From NCBI RefSeq assembly GCF_901709675.1, contig NC_051100.1:6696001-6760000 (forward strand): a stretch of DNA of 64,000 nt. The letters are read 5' to 3'. Origin of the DNA: Syngnathus acus (taxonomy: Eukaryota > Chordata > Actinopteri > Syngnathiformes > Syngnathidae). Below are positions 14,901 through 25,256 of the stretch, one piece after another; the first letter of the stretch is position 1, and each line of letters starts with the position of its first letter. The notes below the pieces were generated by a model. It worked only from the letters and a program-made list of their open reading frames with translations, searched no databases and was not told where the DNA came from. A program made the translations under genes and the position numbers.

Positions 14901-17900
14901 GTTCTTTGATTGGAAAAAATAAGGAAAATGTGTGAATGCATGTATTGTATTAATCCGTTTTTATAAATTAATAGATGATTAATCATTGTTTTATCAATCA
15001 ATGAATGTAAATTGATCTAATGATACATACGTGTTCATAGACACCGACATTGCGTGAGATTAAATATATCTATTGATACATGGATACGTAGAAATTGAAT
15101 TTTGTCATGTGCGGACACTTATTTTTTCCCATCACTATTCCAATGAGGCAGGACAACAAAATTACTCTACCATTTTCGCTGTCTTATATATGATGTAGAG
15201 ATGTTAACATAAAAATTGAAGAAAAAAAAAAAAATGAAAAATGTAAATTACTTTGCATGCCTGAGCTATCTACACGTGAGAAGTTTGATGTATACTAAGG
15301 TCTGGTCTTTGAACTACTACTGTTGTACATGTTCTTTATTGTCGAGTAAGCAGTGTGTTAAATTTGTGAGCCTGAAATGTTTAGAATCTGTGCAATGGGT
15401 CACTCAGGATAAAATATCTTCATAGTCTGTAATATCCAGAGTCATTTATCCATTATACTTCAGAGATAAGTTATCACATTATGAAATGTTGTGCAACTGG
15501 GTTGTGATGTAATCGGCAGTTTGCATTTTATACTGTAGTGGCTATTTTGAACAGGTGTTAAGAGAAGGCATGCGTGTGGTGTCCGTATCGCTGTGCTGTA
15601 GTGAAAGGGCGAGAGAAACCCTCAGGGATGAAACCCTTACCATTCAGAATTCAGGTACTTTACTCCTTAGGTTTTACCAGCAGGGATTGAAGTTAATTTA
15701 AAAAAACACAAAGTGCCAGTATGGCAATTCTTATTTTTACTCTGAAAAATATTTTTAATCCCTTAAGATTTACATGTGAAATATTTTTGCCATACTATAT
15801 TCCGATTTAAAAAGAAATGCATCTTTTCAGCCTCTTTATTTTTGTAGTTTTAGACAGTGAATGTCAGTGCGACCACAGCTGCGGGTAGGAGATGGCTTCT
15901 TATTACCATTTTCTGTCCTAGCTTACCTTTTCTAACACAAGCCTGGATTTATTTGAATGGCTCTTTGTTACACTGAAGGGTTCAACTAAGGGGGGGTGCA
16001 CCAATCGTGCCTCTGCACAAAAAGCGGTAACCGATGTAGTTCAAAGTGTAGCTTCTTTCATTTTGAAATAAAATGTATGCTTTTCCAAAGTTCAAGCTAT
16101 AGCTTCAAAGTATTTGGTATAAAATTGGAGATTTGAAAATTTCAAAATAAAATATTAATTCCGTTCTATTTTACGTGTCTCAGGAATCCATTTTCTAGAC
16201 CACCTTGTACTTTTTCCCCAAATGACGTTCATTGGAATCCTATAAATTTCTGTTAAAAAATAGCAAACTATAGCGTGCAAGAACTTTGTGCTCAAAACTA
16301 CCTCAGTGACATAATGTCAGAAATATTTATGAAATATAAAATAGAATAGACTACAATACACCTTTATCTATATTGCGCTTTCACAACAGCTTTCAATATT
16401 ACCTGATGTAATTTAAACCTTACTCTTGACTCCATGAAATTTCTCCCACATAAAGCTCTCATTTTTACATATATCTATACCCATTTTTATTTGGTCTGTT
16501 GAGTTAATTTAAAGAGCACTTGTTTATATATATTTTTATTTGCACGATATAAAAAGTTGACACAATGTATGTATTCTGTATTTGCCCCAATGTATTTTGC
16601 TCTTTCAAGTGGTAGAAAATGTAACTTGTTTTAAAGTCAATGTCTTGTGCATGTGGAGGATTTTCTTAATGTGACAATAAATAGTGTGCAAAGAAGAAAA
16701 CTGTAATATCTGTAACAATGTAATTGGTCAAGTTCACTGGATTTAAATTGACTTAAATAAACACTTATTCTTCTAATAAATATGCAATGATAAACATTTT
16801 ATGCCCATTTATTTTGTTCAACTTCTACAACACAACACTCTTTCTTTTATTGTAAACCCACTATTGACTGAGAAATAACAACAGATTTTTTTTTTTGTAA
16901 TGGCTCATTTCTTTTCTATCTTGTTTCCCACAGTGAGTGTCAGGACGTGCGCATTGCAAAGGTGAAAGAACTCCAGTCCACCTCAACACTGGAACAGTTC
17001 ATGGCTAAGCTCTGCCGCCACCATCAGAGAACGATTGTTGACGCCATAGGTTTCCTGCAGAAGGAGGTCGCAACCTCCAAGACACGGCAAAGTAGTGACA
17101 CTGGAATCCAAGGAGCAACCAGCTCCACTCCAAAACCTGGCACAGTCACGCCTGAGAAGTTTCTTAGTAAATCAACACCAAAATTTGAAGTTTTGGATAT
17201 GTCATGTTCTATCCAAAGCTGTAGTGTCACAGAAAGAAATCCAGAGACAGTAGTTCCATTGACATCTGTTGGTGTTTGCTCCAGGGTGGGTCTCCATAGC
17301 CCTGGGTCCAGGAGCAACCAAGTTCATATTCCCATGGATGCAGAGAACAACCGCAATGGTGATCATGCACCTCTCAAGATGAAAATCATGAAAAGTAGTA
17401 ATGTTGCCGCTGGTAAAAAGTTATCGTGTGTGCTGACAACCTCGCTTACATCAGACTCTGATTCGTTGGAGGACAAGCAAAGTAACTCAAATTCCCTGAA
17501 CGCAATGAACACTCGTAGCGCTAGACTCAGCTCATCTCTGAAAAGACAATATCAATTAAGTCAAATGCATCATGCAAGGCAGAGCAGAGCTGCGTGGAAA
17601 GCTGAAGGTGTTCCACCCAAGCAGTGTAGCGCAGATTTACCACGAACTGCCAGGAAGACCATCCGGCCATCGGCTCATCAACCCCCTAGACACTCTCCTT
17701 ACAGGACAGTTGATCCTGATCTTGGCCACTGTGACATTGTTTACATTGACAAACCAATTACAGAGTGTTTTAAAGATAAACGTAATTTGATTCCCCGTCG
17801 CAATGCTAGAAAAAGCACTAGGGGACATTTGTACTCGGATGAAATCTGGGAGTTAAAAACTGTCCGCACCTTGGCTGGCAGAGGTAATCTTAATCCGATG

Positions 17901-20900
17901 CCAGAGTTGATTACACTGGTTACCCCCAAACAAATGCTTTCCAAGCCTGAAGGTGTTCCCCCGATAGATATGCCTTTTGCTTCAGCATGTCGAGAGATTA
18001 TAAGTGAAGGCACATGCTCAGAACAGACTGTTGAGACGATAGTTCCAGGGACAGGAGATATTGTTGAAGTGGCAGCCGGTGAAGTCGAAACAGTTGTCGT
18101 AGAAACTAGTCAGACAGATCAAGCTCAGAGCCAGTTGGAGACCCCCTTCCGTAAAACATACTCTCTCACAGAAAAGACAGTAAAAGATGGCACAACAAAT
18201 GTTGAATCATACCAGTTAAAACATGATCAACCTTCTGAAAGTGAGGAACAAGTACCACATGCTTCATTTGAAGAGGCAACGCAAAAGGAGAATGAGCCCG
18301 AACCGGAAACGAATGAATCTACTGGCAAAGTCATGTCAGAAACAGCTGTAGAACAATCAGGCAAAAAGAACGAGCAAAAAGTTGAATCTCAGATTTCATG
18401 TGCAAATATGCAGACCAGTGAGCTGGTTACGCTTCATATTAGCACACCATCACCCATGACTCATCCAGAAAACCAAGAGACTGAAAAGGCCATAGGCAAT
18501 GCGAGATCCCAAGAACCACACCAGAATGTACGCTCTGAAAACAGACAAAACACCAGAAAGTCCAGCAACTCTGGTTCTGCTGACCAGATAAAGAGTGAAC
18601 TCGAAATTCCATCGGCCGCTGTAAAAAGTGTTGAGCCTGTAGCGACAGTAGAACAAGATGATACATATGATATTTCTTCAAAGACACTTGATACACTCTT
18701 AAAGGAATTACCTCCTTGGCGTAGAAAAAAAGGCACCGTTATCTCTCTGCCAAAGAGGTTACAACAAGCAAAGACGATAATCGTGGGCTATGTTAATGGA
18801 AGACCTGTATCGGCCTCTGACAGAAGCCTGCGCCGTAGATCAAACTCCAGTAGCACCTCACCAGTCAAACAAACTCAGAAAGTACCGAAACAAGATGAGG
18901 TTGACTCAACTGAGACTAATTTGGAAAAGAATTTCCCTGAAACAGAAATGCCCAAAGAATCCATCGTGAGCACACCTGAGTGTCCACAAGTTTCAGCATC
19001 TGACATACCAGAAAGCCCAACAATTAAACCCTTACCCAAATCCAATCCAACCCACCAGCACAAGCTCGTTCAGCAAGATGAACCAACAGAAACCAAACGA
19101 CAACTCAGATCAACTGTCCAGAAACCAGATGAAACTCTTGCACCTTCTTCAAATGTGGTCCCATCCATTTCACCTCTAAAACCTGCTCCCCCAGCGCTGT
19201 ATCCTTTTTGTCCTTCTCCTCTGGCAGAGTCATTACCACCTGTACCCCCTGAACCATCACAAATGAGCATCGGACCAAACACACCAGTGATATTAAACAT
19301 CGAGCAAACTCAATCAATAGAAGAAACCCCGAGTTTGCTCGTCAGACAAAAGTTAAGGTCTTCAAAGATGGGAGGAAAGGAAAGTAAAAATGAGAACCAG
19401 CAGCTTGGTGTAGAGTCAAGCAGTCCAATGGAGGATCAGGCTTCCCATAAGACTGAAACATCCACAACTGAAACAAGAGGAAAACGTGTTCTTAGAATGG
19501 AGCCCATGACACAGAATGCTAATGTGCCACCTTCAGTTGACAATTCTGGAAGTTCACATCTTAACAGCACCTGTCGAGTAGACAAACCCACAAGAATGCC
19601 ACTGAGGAGTGAAAGTAGCAAAGCCGAACAGTCTCCCCTACCCGCCCCTCAATCCCCACCAGACAACAAGAAGCTTTCTTTGCGATCACAAAGGTTGTCT
19701 TCACCTTTTCCCGGTTTAGTCTCAGCATCTGTAAAGAACACTGAAGTGGCATCACTGACCAGAACATCTCCAGAGAAAATAACGAGAACTCAGATGAAGG
19801 GTGCTTCATTATCAACTGTATCATCAATTGCCCCTGTTATGGGACCAAGACACCAGCCGCGCAAACAGATCAACAAGTTCTTAGAGACACTGACTGGAGA
19901 AGAAAATAAACAGCTACTTACTAACTTGAACCTCAAATATGACAAGATGCAGAAAGGCTGGTTGCAAATGGAGAGAGATGGCCAGACAACAGCAAAATAT
20001 AAAAACAAAGCAGACAGGCAGGCTGCCATTTGGAAAAGTAAGCGCAGGGCCCGCAAGCCAAAGTCATTAGAGCACCAGAAGTGCTCACCGGTGCAATTGC
20101 TCTTCATGAAGGACTACAAGCTCTCCAGTATTTGTCGCTGGTTCCTGGAGTCAACTGAAACAAAGTCTCTCATCATTGTTAAGAAAGTAAATACGCGTCT
20201 TCCGTCTGAAACTCAGCTTTGCTTTCACAGCTCGTCCAGCGGATCAGGAGCCTCTCAGGGTGTTTTTCCAAGCTTACAGGCAGAGCGTTTAAAGAAGCAT
20301 CTCAAAAAGTTTGCCGTCACCTCTCCTGTAAAGAGCAACCCCAAAAGTCAAAAGCTGATAGCCAAGGCCCTGGAGCCAGAGACGGCCTCCGTTAAAGGCA
20401 AAGAGAGGCGAGATCATCTCAGCGGTGCTCACACTTCCAAACAATCGGACATCTGGCTTGATGCTCAGGGACAAGGTGAACCCCAGAAAGCTCCCGGCAA
20501 GCCTAAGAATCCGGCGAGTGCCAGGATTTTGAGAAAATACTCCAACATCAGAGGAAAGATGCAGGTTCAGCAAACCAACGTGCGTTTAAAAGGTGTCCCC
20601 AATAACTTAAAAGCAAGCAGATTGAAAAGACTTAACACAAAATCCGTTTCTGAGTCAGTTGTCCTTCCTCCTCTGAAGACACCAAAAATCCCCCTACCTG
20701 CTACCAAGACCTTGAAAACCACAAAAATCTTAAGAAGGAAAACATTTGCCAGGAAGCGGGTGATGAGACGTCGGGCCGCCAAAGCTCAGCATGTCAGTCG
20801 GGTAACAAGGTGCTCACAACGACTGAGTTCTGTAGTCGGCTTATCGAAGAGCAAAGTGGCCAAAAAAACATCAGAAGAGGACAAAGATGCGGAAAACGGC

Positions 20901-21212
20901 ACAAATGCTGGCAAGTGTCAAACAAATGACTCGCTGGAAATCAGAGATGCTTCAGAGGCCACCTTGCAAGATGTGGATGTCAAGCCTCCAAGTGTCACTG
21001 ACCAGGTGTTGACAAGATCCCAGAGAAAAATGGAAGCGGTGTCAAAGAGGTCCAAGTTAGCTAAGGAACAAGCAGCTCTCAAGCTAGCCAGGAAGGCCGA
21101 GCTCATGAGCAAAAAAGGTGCTGTAAAGAGAAATCTCTCTGCCGTTTGGTCGCGTACCAGATCGCAGGAACTCCTGGCAACTCCCGTTAAGCGCACCAGG
21201 ACGTCCAGATGA
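2309..21212 (+). CDS. lcor: lcor gene: ligand-dependent nuclear receptor corepressor (LCOR) with alternative long PALI1-type isoform
   Basis: LCOR is a nuclear corepressor that binds agonist-loaded nuclear receptors and recruits CtBP and HDACs; the long form (C10orf12/PALI1) is known as a PRC2 accessory protein. Seven coding exons form the classic product: 2309-2405, 8932-8997, 9390-9469, 9547-9679, 9804-10121, 10200-10302 and 11955-12900 (1743 nt, 580 aa plus stop). Replacing the last exon by 16934-21212 gives 5076 nt, 1691 aa. Visible motifs are the NR box LSKLL (about 205-209), CtBP-type motifs PLDLT (216-220) and VLDLS (234-238), and an HTH-psq domain (about 475-525) in the short form. 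The phrase [12 protein letters not shown] followed by KEHL matches LCOR rather than LCORL. Its position convergent to slit1 also matches LCOR. The start ATG has a good context (gaaaATGg) and opens a conserved N-terminus. Span includes introns. Confidence 0.95.
2406..8931 (+). other. lcor: lcor intron 1
   Basis: A 6.5-kb intron with no exon-like open frame that I could support. It contains a possible alternative first exon with a TATA-like box at 8115, described separately. The rest is AT-rich single-copy-looking DNA. Confidence 0.7.
8115..8241 (+). promoter_or_regulatory. lcor: Possible internal lcor promoter and non-coding first exon
   Basis: A TATA-like tatatataaaaaa (8115-8127) is followed, about 115 bp later, by a strong donor-like gtaagt at 8242, about 0.7 kb before exon 2. 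The only local ATG (8178) opens an eight-codon ORF, so any transcript would have a non-coding leader. Entirely inferred from sequence signals. Confidence 0.25.
8932..8997 (+). CDS. lcor: lcor coding exon 2
   Basis: A 66-nt exon, phase 1 to 1, between acceptor ttccttcag and donor gtaagt. It encodes [11 protein letters not shown] followed by [11 protein letters not shown], the invariant core of the LCOR/LCORL N-terminal region (residues about 33-54). Confidence 0.93.
8998..9389 (+). other. lcor: lcor intron 2
   Basis: A 392-nt intron from gtaagt to cccacag; nothing else seen in it. Confidence 0.85.
9390..9469 (+). CDS. lcor: lcor coding exon 3
   Basis: An 80-nt exon between acceptor tgcccacag and donor gtaagc; enters in phase 1 and leaves in phase 0. 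It encodes [16 protein letters not shown] then [11 protein letters not shown] (residues 55-81), including the C70-X2-C73 pair. Confidence 0.93.
9547..9679 (+). CDS. lcor: lcor coding exon 4
   Basis: A 133-nt exon between acceptor cacttcacag and donor gtgagt; phase 0 in, phase 1 out. It encodes [12 protein letters not shown] at its start and [17 protein letters not shown] at its end (residues 82-125); the QAEEFLNA block matches mammalian LCOR. Confidence 0.92.
9804..10121 (+). CDS. lcor: lcor coding exon 5 (NR box and CtBP motif)
   Basis: A 318-nt exon, phase 1 to 1. It encodes residues 126-231: the conserved [16 protein letters not shown] block, a Pro/Ser-rich linker, then [11 protein letters not shown] with the LXXLL-type NR box and PLDLTIKK, the first CtBP-binding-type motif. 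M146 (ATG at 9863) lies where the 433-aa mammalian isoform begins, so a truncated protein of about 435 aa could start here. Confidence 0.95.
10200..10302 (+). CDS. lcor: lcor coding exon 6 (second CtBP motif), last exon shared by both isoforms
   Basis: A 103-nt exon between acceptor tttcaacag and donor gtaaga; phase 1 in, phase 2 out. It encodes [13 protein letters not shown] and a Ser/Pro-rich tail to AIKG. The phase-2 end (two bases, gg) is completed in frame by the first base of either 11955 or 16934, which makes this the isoform branch point. Confidence 0.93.
10303..11954 (+). other. lcor: lcor intron 6 (before the short-form terminal exon)
   Basis: A 1.65-kb intron for the short form and the first part of a 6.6-kb intron for the long form. 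AT-rich with T-runs; no further exon or repeat recognised. Confidence 0.8.
11955..12900 (+). CDS. lcor: lcor short-form terminal exon with HTH-psq domain
   Basis: Enters after acceptor catccaatcag (gg|g restores a Gly codon, then [10 protein letters not shown]) and ends at TAA 12898-12900. It supplies residues 266-580. [10 protein letters not shown] and [11 protein letters not shown] are conserved in LCOR. The C-terminal [37 protein letters not shown] and KVKERMGTL blocks form the HTH-psq (pipsqueak-type) DNA-binding domain, followed by a basic PPKKK tract that could serve as a nuclear localisation signal. Translation in this exon is continuous with exon 6, so no start is needed here. Confidence 0.95.
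14398..14424. repeat. (TTA)n microsatellite
   Basis: About nine uninterrupted copies of the trinucleotide TTA within the inferred lcor short-isoform 3' UTR. Confidence 0.95.
16676..16681 (+). terminator. lcor: Candidate poly(A) signal of short lcor transcript
   Basis: AATAAA in gtgacaataaatag, 3.8 kb after the short-form stop codon and before the long-form acceptor at 16931-16933. A second AATAAA is at 16756-16761. Use of either is inferred. Confidence 0.45.
16934..21212 (+). CDS. lcor: lcor long-form terminal exon (C10orf12/PALI1-type region)
   Basis: A single 4279-nt coding exon between acceptor tgtttcccacag and TGA 21210-21212. Joined to exon 6 it reads on in frame (gg|t gag tgt, giving [16 protein letters not shown]), for residues 266-1691. 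In mammals this exon makes the PALI1 isoform that binds and stimulates PRC2. The middle is long, low-complexity and Ser/Thr/Pro/Glu-rich, probably disordered. The conserved part is the C-terminal third: [68 protein letters not shown] and [12 protein letters not shown] (about residues 1265-1470), then a very basic tail. It lacks the HTH-psq domain of the short form. The exon can also be read from a GTG at 16947, but splicing from exon 6 explains the start better. Confidence 0.93.
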
Positions 21213-22429
21213 AACTGACCTTTTTGATCTGGAACTCTAATCAGGAAAATCTTGAAAGATCTTGGAAAAGTAAGACCTCACTAAAGTCAGTATGCAAACG
21301 TCTTTGGTAAGGCTTTGACTTGACAAACTGCAAATGCGCTGCTTTGCTGGGTGTCAGCTCAGCGCTTCAGGGACTGCACGCGTACCACGGCTTTTTTTTT
21401 TTGTTTTCTCACACAACTGGACAAGACAAAAACCTCATTTCTGTTTTTGCTGGAGTCTGTGGCATCTAGCTGACACTAAATCATGTTCCCTCCATTACCT
21501 TTCCTCATGAAATGAAAACTTGACATCCTCCAACCTGCCTTCCAATCACAGTCGATGGCCATGTGACTGTCCTGACCAGGTGCCTTATTTATAAAGTTAA
21601 AGAATGTTTCTAAATCTGAACTGTCCTTCCTGTCGGTAGTTTGAAAACAAAAGCGTATGCAAATAATTTCCTCGTGTTAACTTGACGGACAAGTGTATTT
21701 TTTGATGCCCACTTTCATAGCATTAACTCTATTGCATTAAGTTAAAGTACTTTGTTTTATTCAAGGACGTGACCTTTATTTATGTCAAGATGCATTCAAA
21801 CAACCGACGAGCAAGCCTGCCAGGAAAATGATGAACTGCTGGGGATGTTTTAGTCGTAGGAAGCCTGTGGAGCATTAAAGGAACATTACAGGCTGTTTGA
21901 ATTCACATTTAACACTTTTATCTCTTTCAATTTCACCCTCCTTGATGTCGTAATGTGAAGCCACACTATGAGTATCATTTTGTTTTTTTTTGTTAGCACT
22001 GTTTCTATTTCATCCTGTCACATGTACAATAAATGCAGACCCCCCTCCTCCTTGTTATTATCGTTATTTAAGTACTGGGTGTCACCACCTAAATGTAGCC
22101 CATATGAAACAATCCACCAAATATTCAAACTTGAACATGTTTATTCTCTACACTTGCTATTTAATTATTTTTGTTTTGTATATTAGACAGAGTGCTTTAT
22201 TTGTGGTAATCTCAAAAATGAACCGTGCTCATGTGAAGATGGTTGTATTTTTTGCTGGAGTTGACATAAAGATGGCTGAATTTGTTTACTTTGTCTTTTT
22301 GGTGTTTTATTTCACAGCTCTTTCATCCTAAGAGGCACGAAAATGTTCACACGTTTTTCTACACCATTAACTTTGTGTGAAGGCTGATGTTTGGTATGTA
22401 TGTGTGTATGTCTGTCTGTCTGTATGTAT
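21213..22429 (+). other. lcor: 3' UTR of long lcor isoform
   Basis: Non-coding sequence after the TGA. An AATAAA is present at 22028-22033 (tgtacaataaatgc), about 0.8 kb downstream, and is the best candidate 3' end before the transposon begins at 22430. A (TATG/TCTG)n run covers about 22394-22429. No gene is seen. Confidence 0.6.
22028..22033 (+). terminator. lcor: Candidate poly(A) signal of long lcor transcript
   Basis: Canonical AATAAA about 815 nt after the long-form stop. Another AATAAA at about 22770 lies inside the transposable element and could be used instead. Confidence 0.4.
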
Positions 22430-22979
22430 TAGTGTTGGCTCGTGAGTGAACGATTCGTTCAAAAGAACAAATCCTTTCAGTGAACGAGAGTGAACGAATC
22501 ACTTCCTAAAGTGATTGGTTCTTTTTTTAGTTCATATGACTTCAACCAGTAGGTGTCGGTAATGCGCATTGAAGCTGGTGCCACCTCGCCGTAAAACAAA
22601 CCGAAGAAGAAAATGACGTAACTTCCCGTTTCTCTTTGGGTAGTCTTGATTTTATAACCCTTAAAATAACGTGTATGCATACATACGCCTAAATATTGTT
22701 ATCCAATATATCTACTGCAATTTCACATTAGATTGCTGGTTTGAAATTTACTTTTATTATCATTATTTTAATAAACATTAAAATCTGTTAAAACTTGTCT
22801 GGTGTTTTATTCCTTGTTTTTATTTTTTTGGGCATGAAAACAAAAATCTGACATTTGGTTAACTGCTTTACATGACAATATGTATGTGTTTTACGTTGTG
22901 TAATATGTGTTGGTGTCCCCCAAAATAAAGAGCAAGTAGTCAAATACACATTCTTGACACGTACAAAAAATACATAAAG

Positions 22980-23700
22980 TTATTAGGTACACCTGAAAAT
23001 GGTGGTATACCTAATGGGGTGTCCATGTGACGTCATAGATCAACCAGCCAATGGGGGTGAGGGTGGGTGTGGCACTTTTCACTTTCAGTTCATCTTTGGC
23101 CATGATTTTTCCCTAATAAAGTGGCCTGTTATCAGGTACACCTGAAAATGGCGGCGTACCTAAAGGAGTGTCCGTGTGACATCACAGATCAAACAGCCAA
23201 TCAGAAAGTGGGGGTGAGGGCGGGTGTGGCACTTTTCACTTTCAGTTCATCTTTGGCCATGATTTTTCCCTAATGAACTGGCCTGTTATTAGGTACACCT
23301 GAAAATGGCGGCGTACCTAAAGGAGTGTCCGTGTGACATCACAGATCAAACAGCCAATCAGAAAGTGGGGGTGAGGGCGGGTGTGGCACTTTTCACTTTC
23401 AGTTACGCTTTGGCCATGATTTTTCCCTAATGAACTGGCCTGTTATTAGGTACACCTGAAAATGGCGGCGTACCTAAAGGAGTGGCCGTGTGACATCACA
23501 GATCAAACAGCCAATCAGAAAGTGGGGGTGAGGGCGGGTGTGGCACTTTTCACGTTCAGTTAAGCTTTGGCCATGATTTTTCCCTAATGAACTGGCCTGT
23601 TATTAGGTACACGTGAAAATGGCGGTGTACCTAATGGAGTGTCCAAGTGACGTCACGGATCAAACAGCCAATCAGAAAGTGGGGGTGAGGCACTTTTCAC
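22980..23700. repeat. Tandem array A, 157-bp unit
   Basis: The phrase ggtacacctgaaaatgg (last copy with one change) starts at 22986, 23135, 23292, 23449 and 23606, giving spacings of 149, 157, 157 and 157. Units share gccaatcagaaagtgggggt, a gggcgggtgtggcac block and ttttccctaatgaac. Short open frames inside it are by-products of the repeat. Confidence 0.95.
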
Positions 23701-24960
23701 TTAAACCAGGGGTGCCGACCTCCAGTCCTCGAAGGGCTGCGTTCCAACATGTTTTCCAAGTGGCCCTCGTTAAGCGCACCTGCGTGAAAAGTTTTAGCTC
23801 CTTTCACGTTCTGCGGGAGCTAAAACTTTTCACGCAGGTGCACTTAACGAGGGAATCACACAGACACTCCATTAGGTACACCGCCATTTTCAAGTGTACC
23901 TAATAACAGGCCACTTTATTAGGGAAATATCATGGTCAAAGGTCACAGGTGTCAAGCTCTAGTCCACGGGGCCGCGTTCCAATATGTTTTCCAAGTTACC
24001 CTCGTTAAACACACCTGCGTGAAAAGTTTTAGCTACTTTCACGTTCTGCAGGAGCTAAAACTTTTCACGCAGGTGCGCTTAACGAGGGAATCACACGGAC
24101 ACTCCATTAGGTACACCGCCATTTTCAAGTGTACCTAATAACAGGCCACTTTATTAGGGGAATATCATGGTTTAAGGTCACAGGTGTCAAGCTCTAGTCC
24201 TCGGGGCCGCGTTCCAATATGTTTTCCAAGTTACCCTCGTTAAACACACCTGCGTGAAAAGTTTTAGCTACTTTCACGTTCTGCAGGAGCTAAAACTTTT
24301 TCCGCAGGTGCGCTTAACGAGGGAATCACACGGACACTCCATTAGGTACACCGCCATTTTCAAGTGTACCTAATAACAGGCCACTTTATTAGGAGAATAT
24401 CATGGTTTAAGGTCACAGGTGTCAAGCTCTAGTCCTCAGGGCCGCGTTCCAATATGTTTTCCAAGTTACCCTCGTTAAACACACCTGCGTGAAAAGTTTT
24501 AGCTACTTTCACGTTCTGCAGGAGCTAAAACTTTTCACGCAGGTGCGCTTAACGAGGGAATCACACGGACACTCCATTAGGTACACCGCCATTTTCAAGT
24601 GTACCTAATAACAGGCCACTTTATTAGGGGAATATCATGGTTTAAGGTCACAGGTGTCAAGCTCTAGTCCTCGGGGCCGCGTTCCAATATGTTTTCCAAG
24701 TTACCCTCGTTAAACACACCTGCGTGAAAAGTTTTAGCTACTTTCACGTTCTGCAGGAGCTAAAACTTTTCCCGCAGGTGCGCTTAACGAGGGAATCACA
24801 CGGACACTCCATTAGGTACACCTCCATTTTCAAGTGTACATTTTCAAGTGTACTTAATAACAGGCCACTTTATTAGGGAAATATAATGGTCAAAGGTCGC
24901 AGGTGTCAAGCTCTAGTCCTCGGGCCGCGTTCCAATATGTTTTCCAAGATAGTGATGTCA
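23700..24960. repeat. Tandem array B, 235-bp unit with internal hairpin
   Basis: The phrase ccattaggtacaccgcc (last copy ccattaggtacacctcc) recurs with ggtac starting at 23875, 24110, 24345, 24580 and 24815, exactly 235 bp apart. Part of each unit (attaggtacaccgccatttt through gtacctaataacaggccact) is the reverse complement of the core of array A. Each unit also holds an inverted repeat around gtgaaaagttttagct and agctaaaacttttcac. A further array-A-oriented copy follows at about 24955-25070. Confidence 0.95.
23764..23853. repeat. Near-perfect hairpin, first copy in array B
   Basis: Arms of about 38 nt (23764-23801 and 23816-23853) begin ccctcgttaag and differ at about one position, around a 14-nt spacer. 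Later copies of the unit keep the inner 22 nt of the stem but have drifted outside it. Confidence 0.9.
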
Positions 24961-25218
24961 CAGATCAACCAGCCAATCAGGAGGTAGGGGTGAGGGCGGA
25001 TGTGGCACTTTTCACTTGAGCTTTTTCCCTAATGAAGTGGCCTGTTATTAGGTACACCTCATGGACACTACAATAGGTACACTACACGAGGTAAAAAAAA
25101 AAAAAGAATAAATAAAGAGTAGCGAACGATTCGGTGAACGATTCTTTTGAACAAATCATTTGAGTGAACCGACTCTAAAGATTCAGTTCACTTAAAAGAA
25201 CTGGAATGCACATCACTA

Positions 25219-25256
25219 GTATGTATGTAAGTATGTATGTATGTATGTATGTACTT
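25219..25256. repeat. (TATG)n microsatellite
   Basis: Repeated tatg with one aagt interruption, immediately right of the hAT-like element. A similar run ends just left of the element at 22429. Confidence 0.85.

Larger units (their letters stand above)
12901..16933 (+). other. lcor: 3' UTR of short lcor isoform; intron for the long isoform
   Basis: No coding potential is seen. The stretch is AT-rich and contains a (TTA)n microsatellite (14398-14424), three UGUANAUA Pumilio-type sites (13266, 14456, 14810), and AATAAA poly(A) signals clustered at 16676-16681 and 16756-16761. A 3' UTR of about 3.8 kb is inferred; the last bases (tttcccacag) are the acceptor of the long-form exon. Confidence 0.7.
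22430..25218. mobile_element. hAT-like non-autonomous DNA transposon loaded with tandem arrays
   Basis: The left end begins TAGTGTTGG and the right end, read in reverse, begins TAGTGATGTG. Both ends then carry GTGAACGA / GTTCAAAAGAA blocks typical of teleost hAT-like termini. The element is flanked by identical 8-bp direct repeats GTATGTAT (22422-22429 and 25219-25226), the hAT target-site length, though they fall in a TATG microsatellite that weakens the evidence. No transposase frame is present. The interior is two minisatellite arrays. The inverted termini are only partly colinear, so the superfamily call is moderate. Confidence 0.65.

Noticed and set aside
16947-21212. The 1421-codon frame as an independent intronless gene
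   Set aside because: Its best conserved start is not an ATG, a good acceptor (tttcccacag) lies 13 nt upstream, and phase fits exon 6 of lcor exactly; mammalian C10orf12 has been merged into LCOR in the same way.
23613-24138. Open frames of 68-96 codons, similar to each other, on the + strand
   Set aside because: They run through the 157-bp and 235-bp arrays; their similarity comes from the tandem repeat, and they have no start or splice context of a gene.
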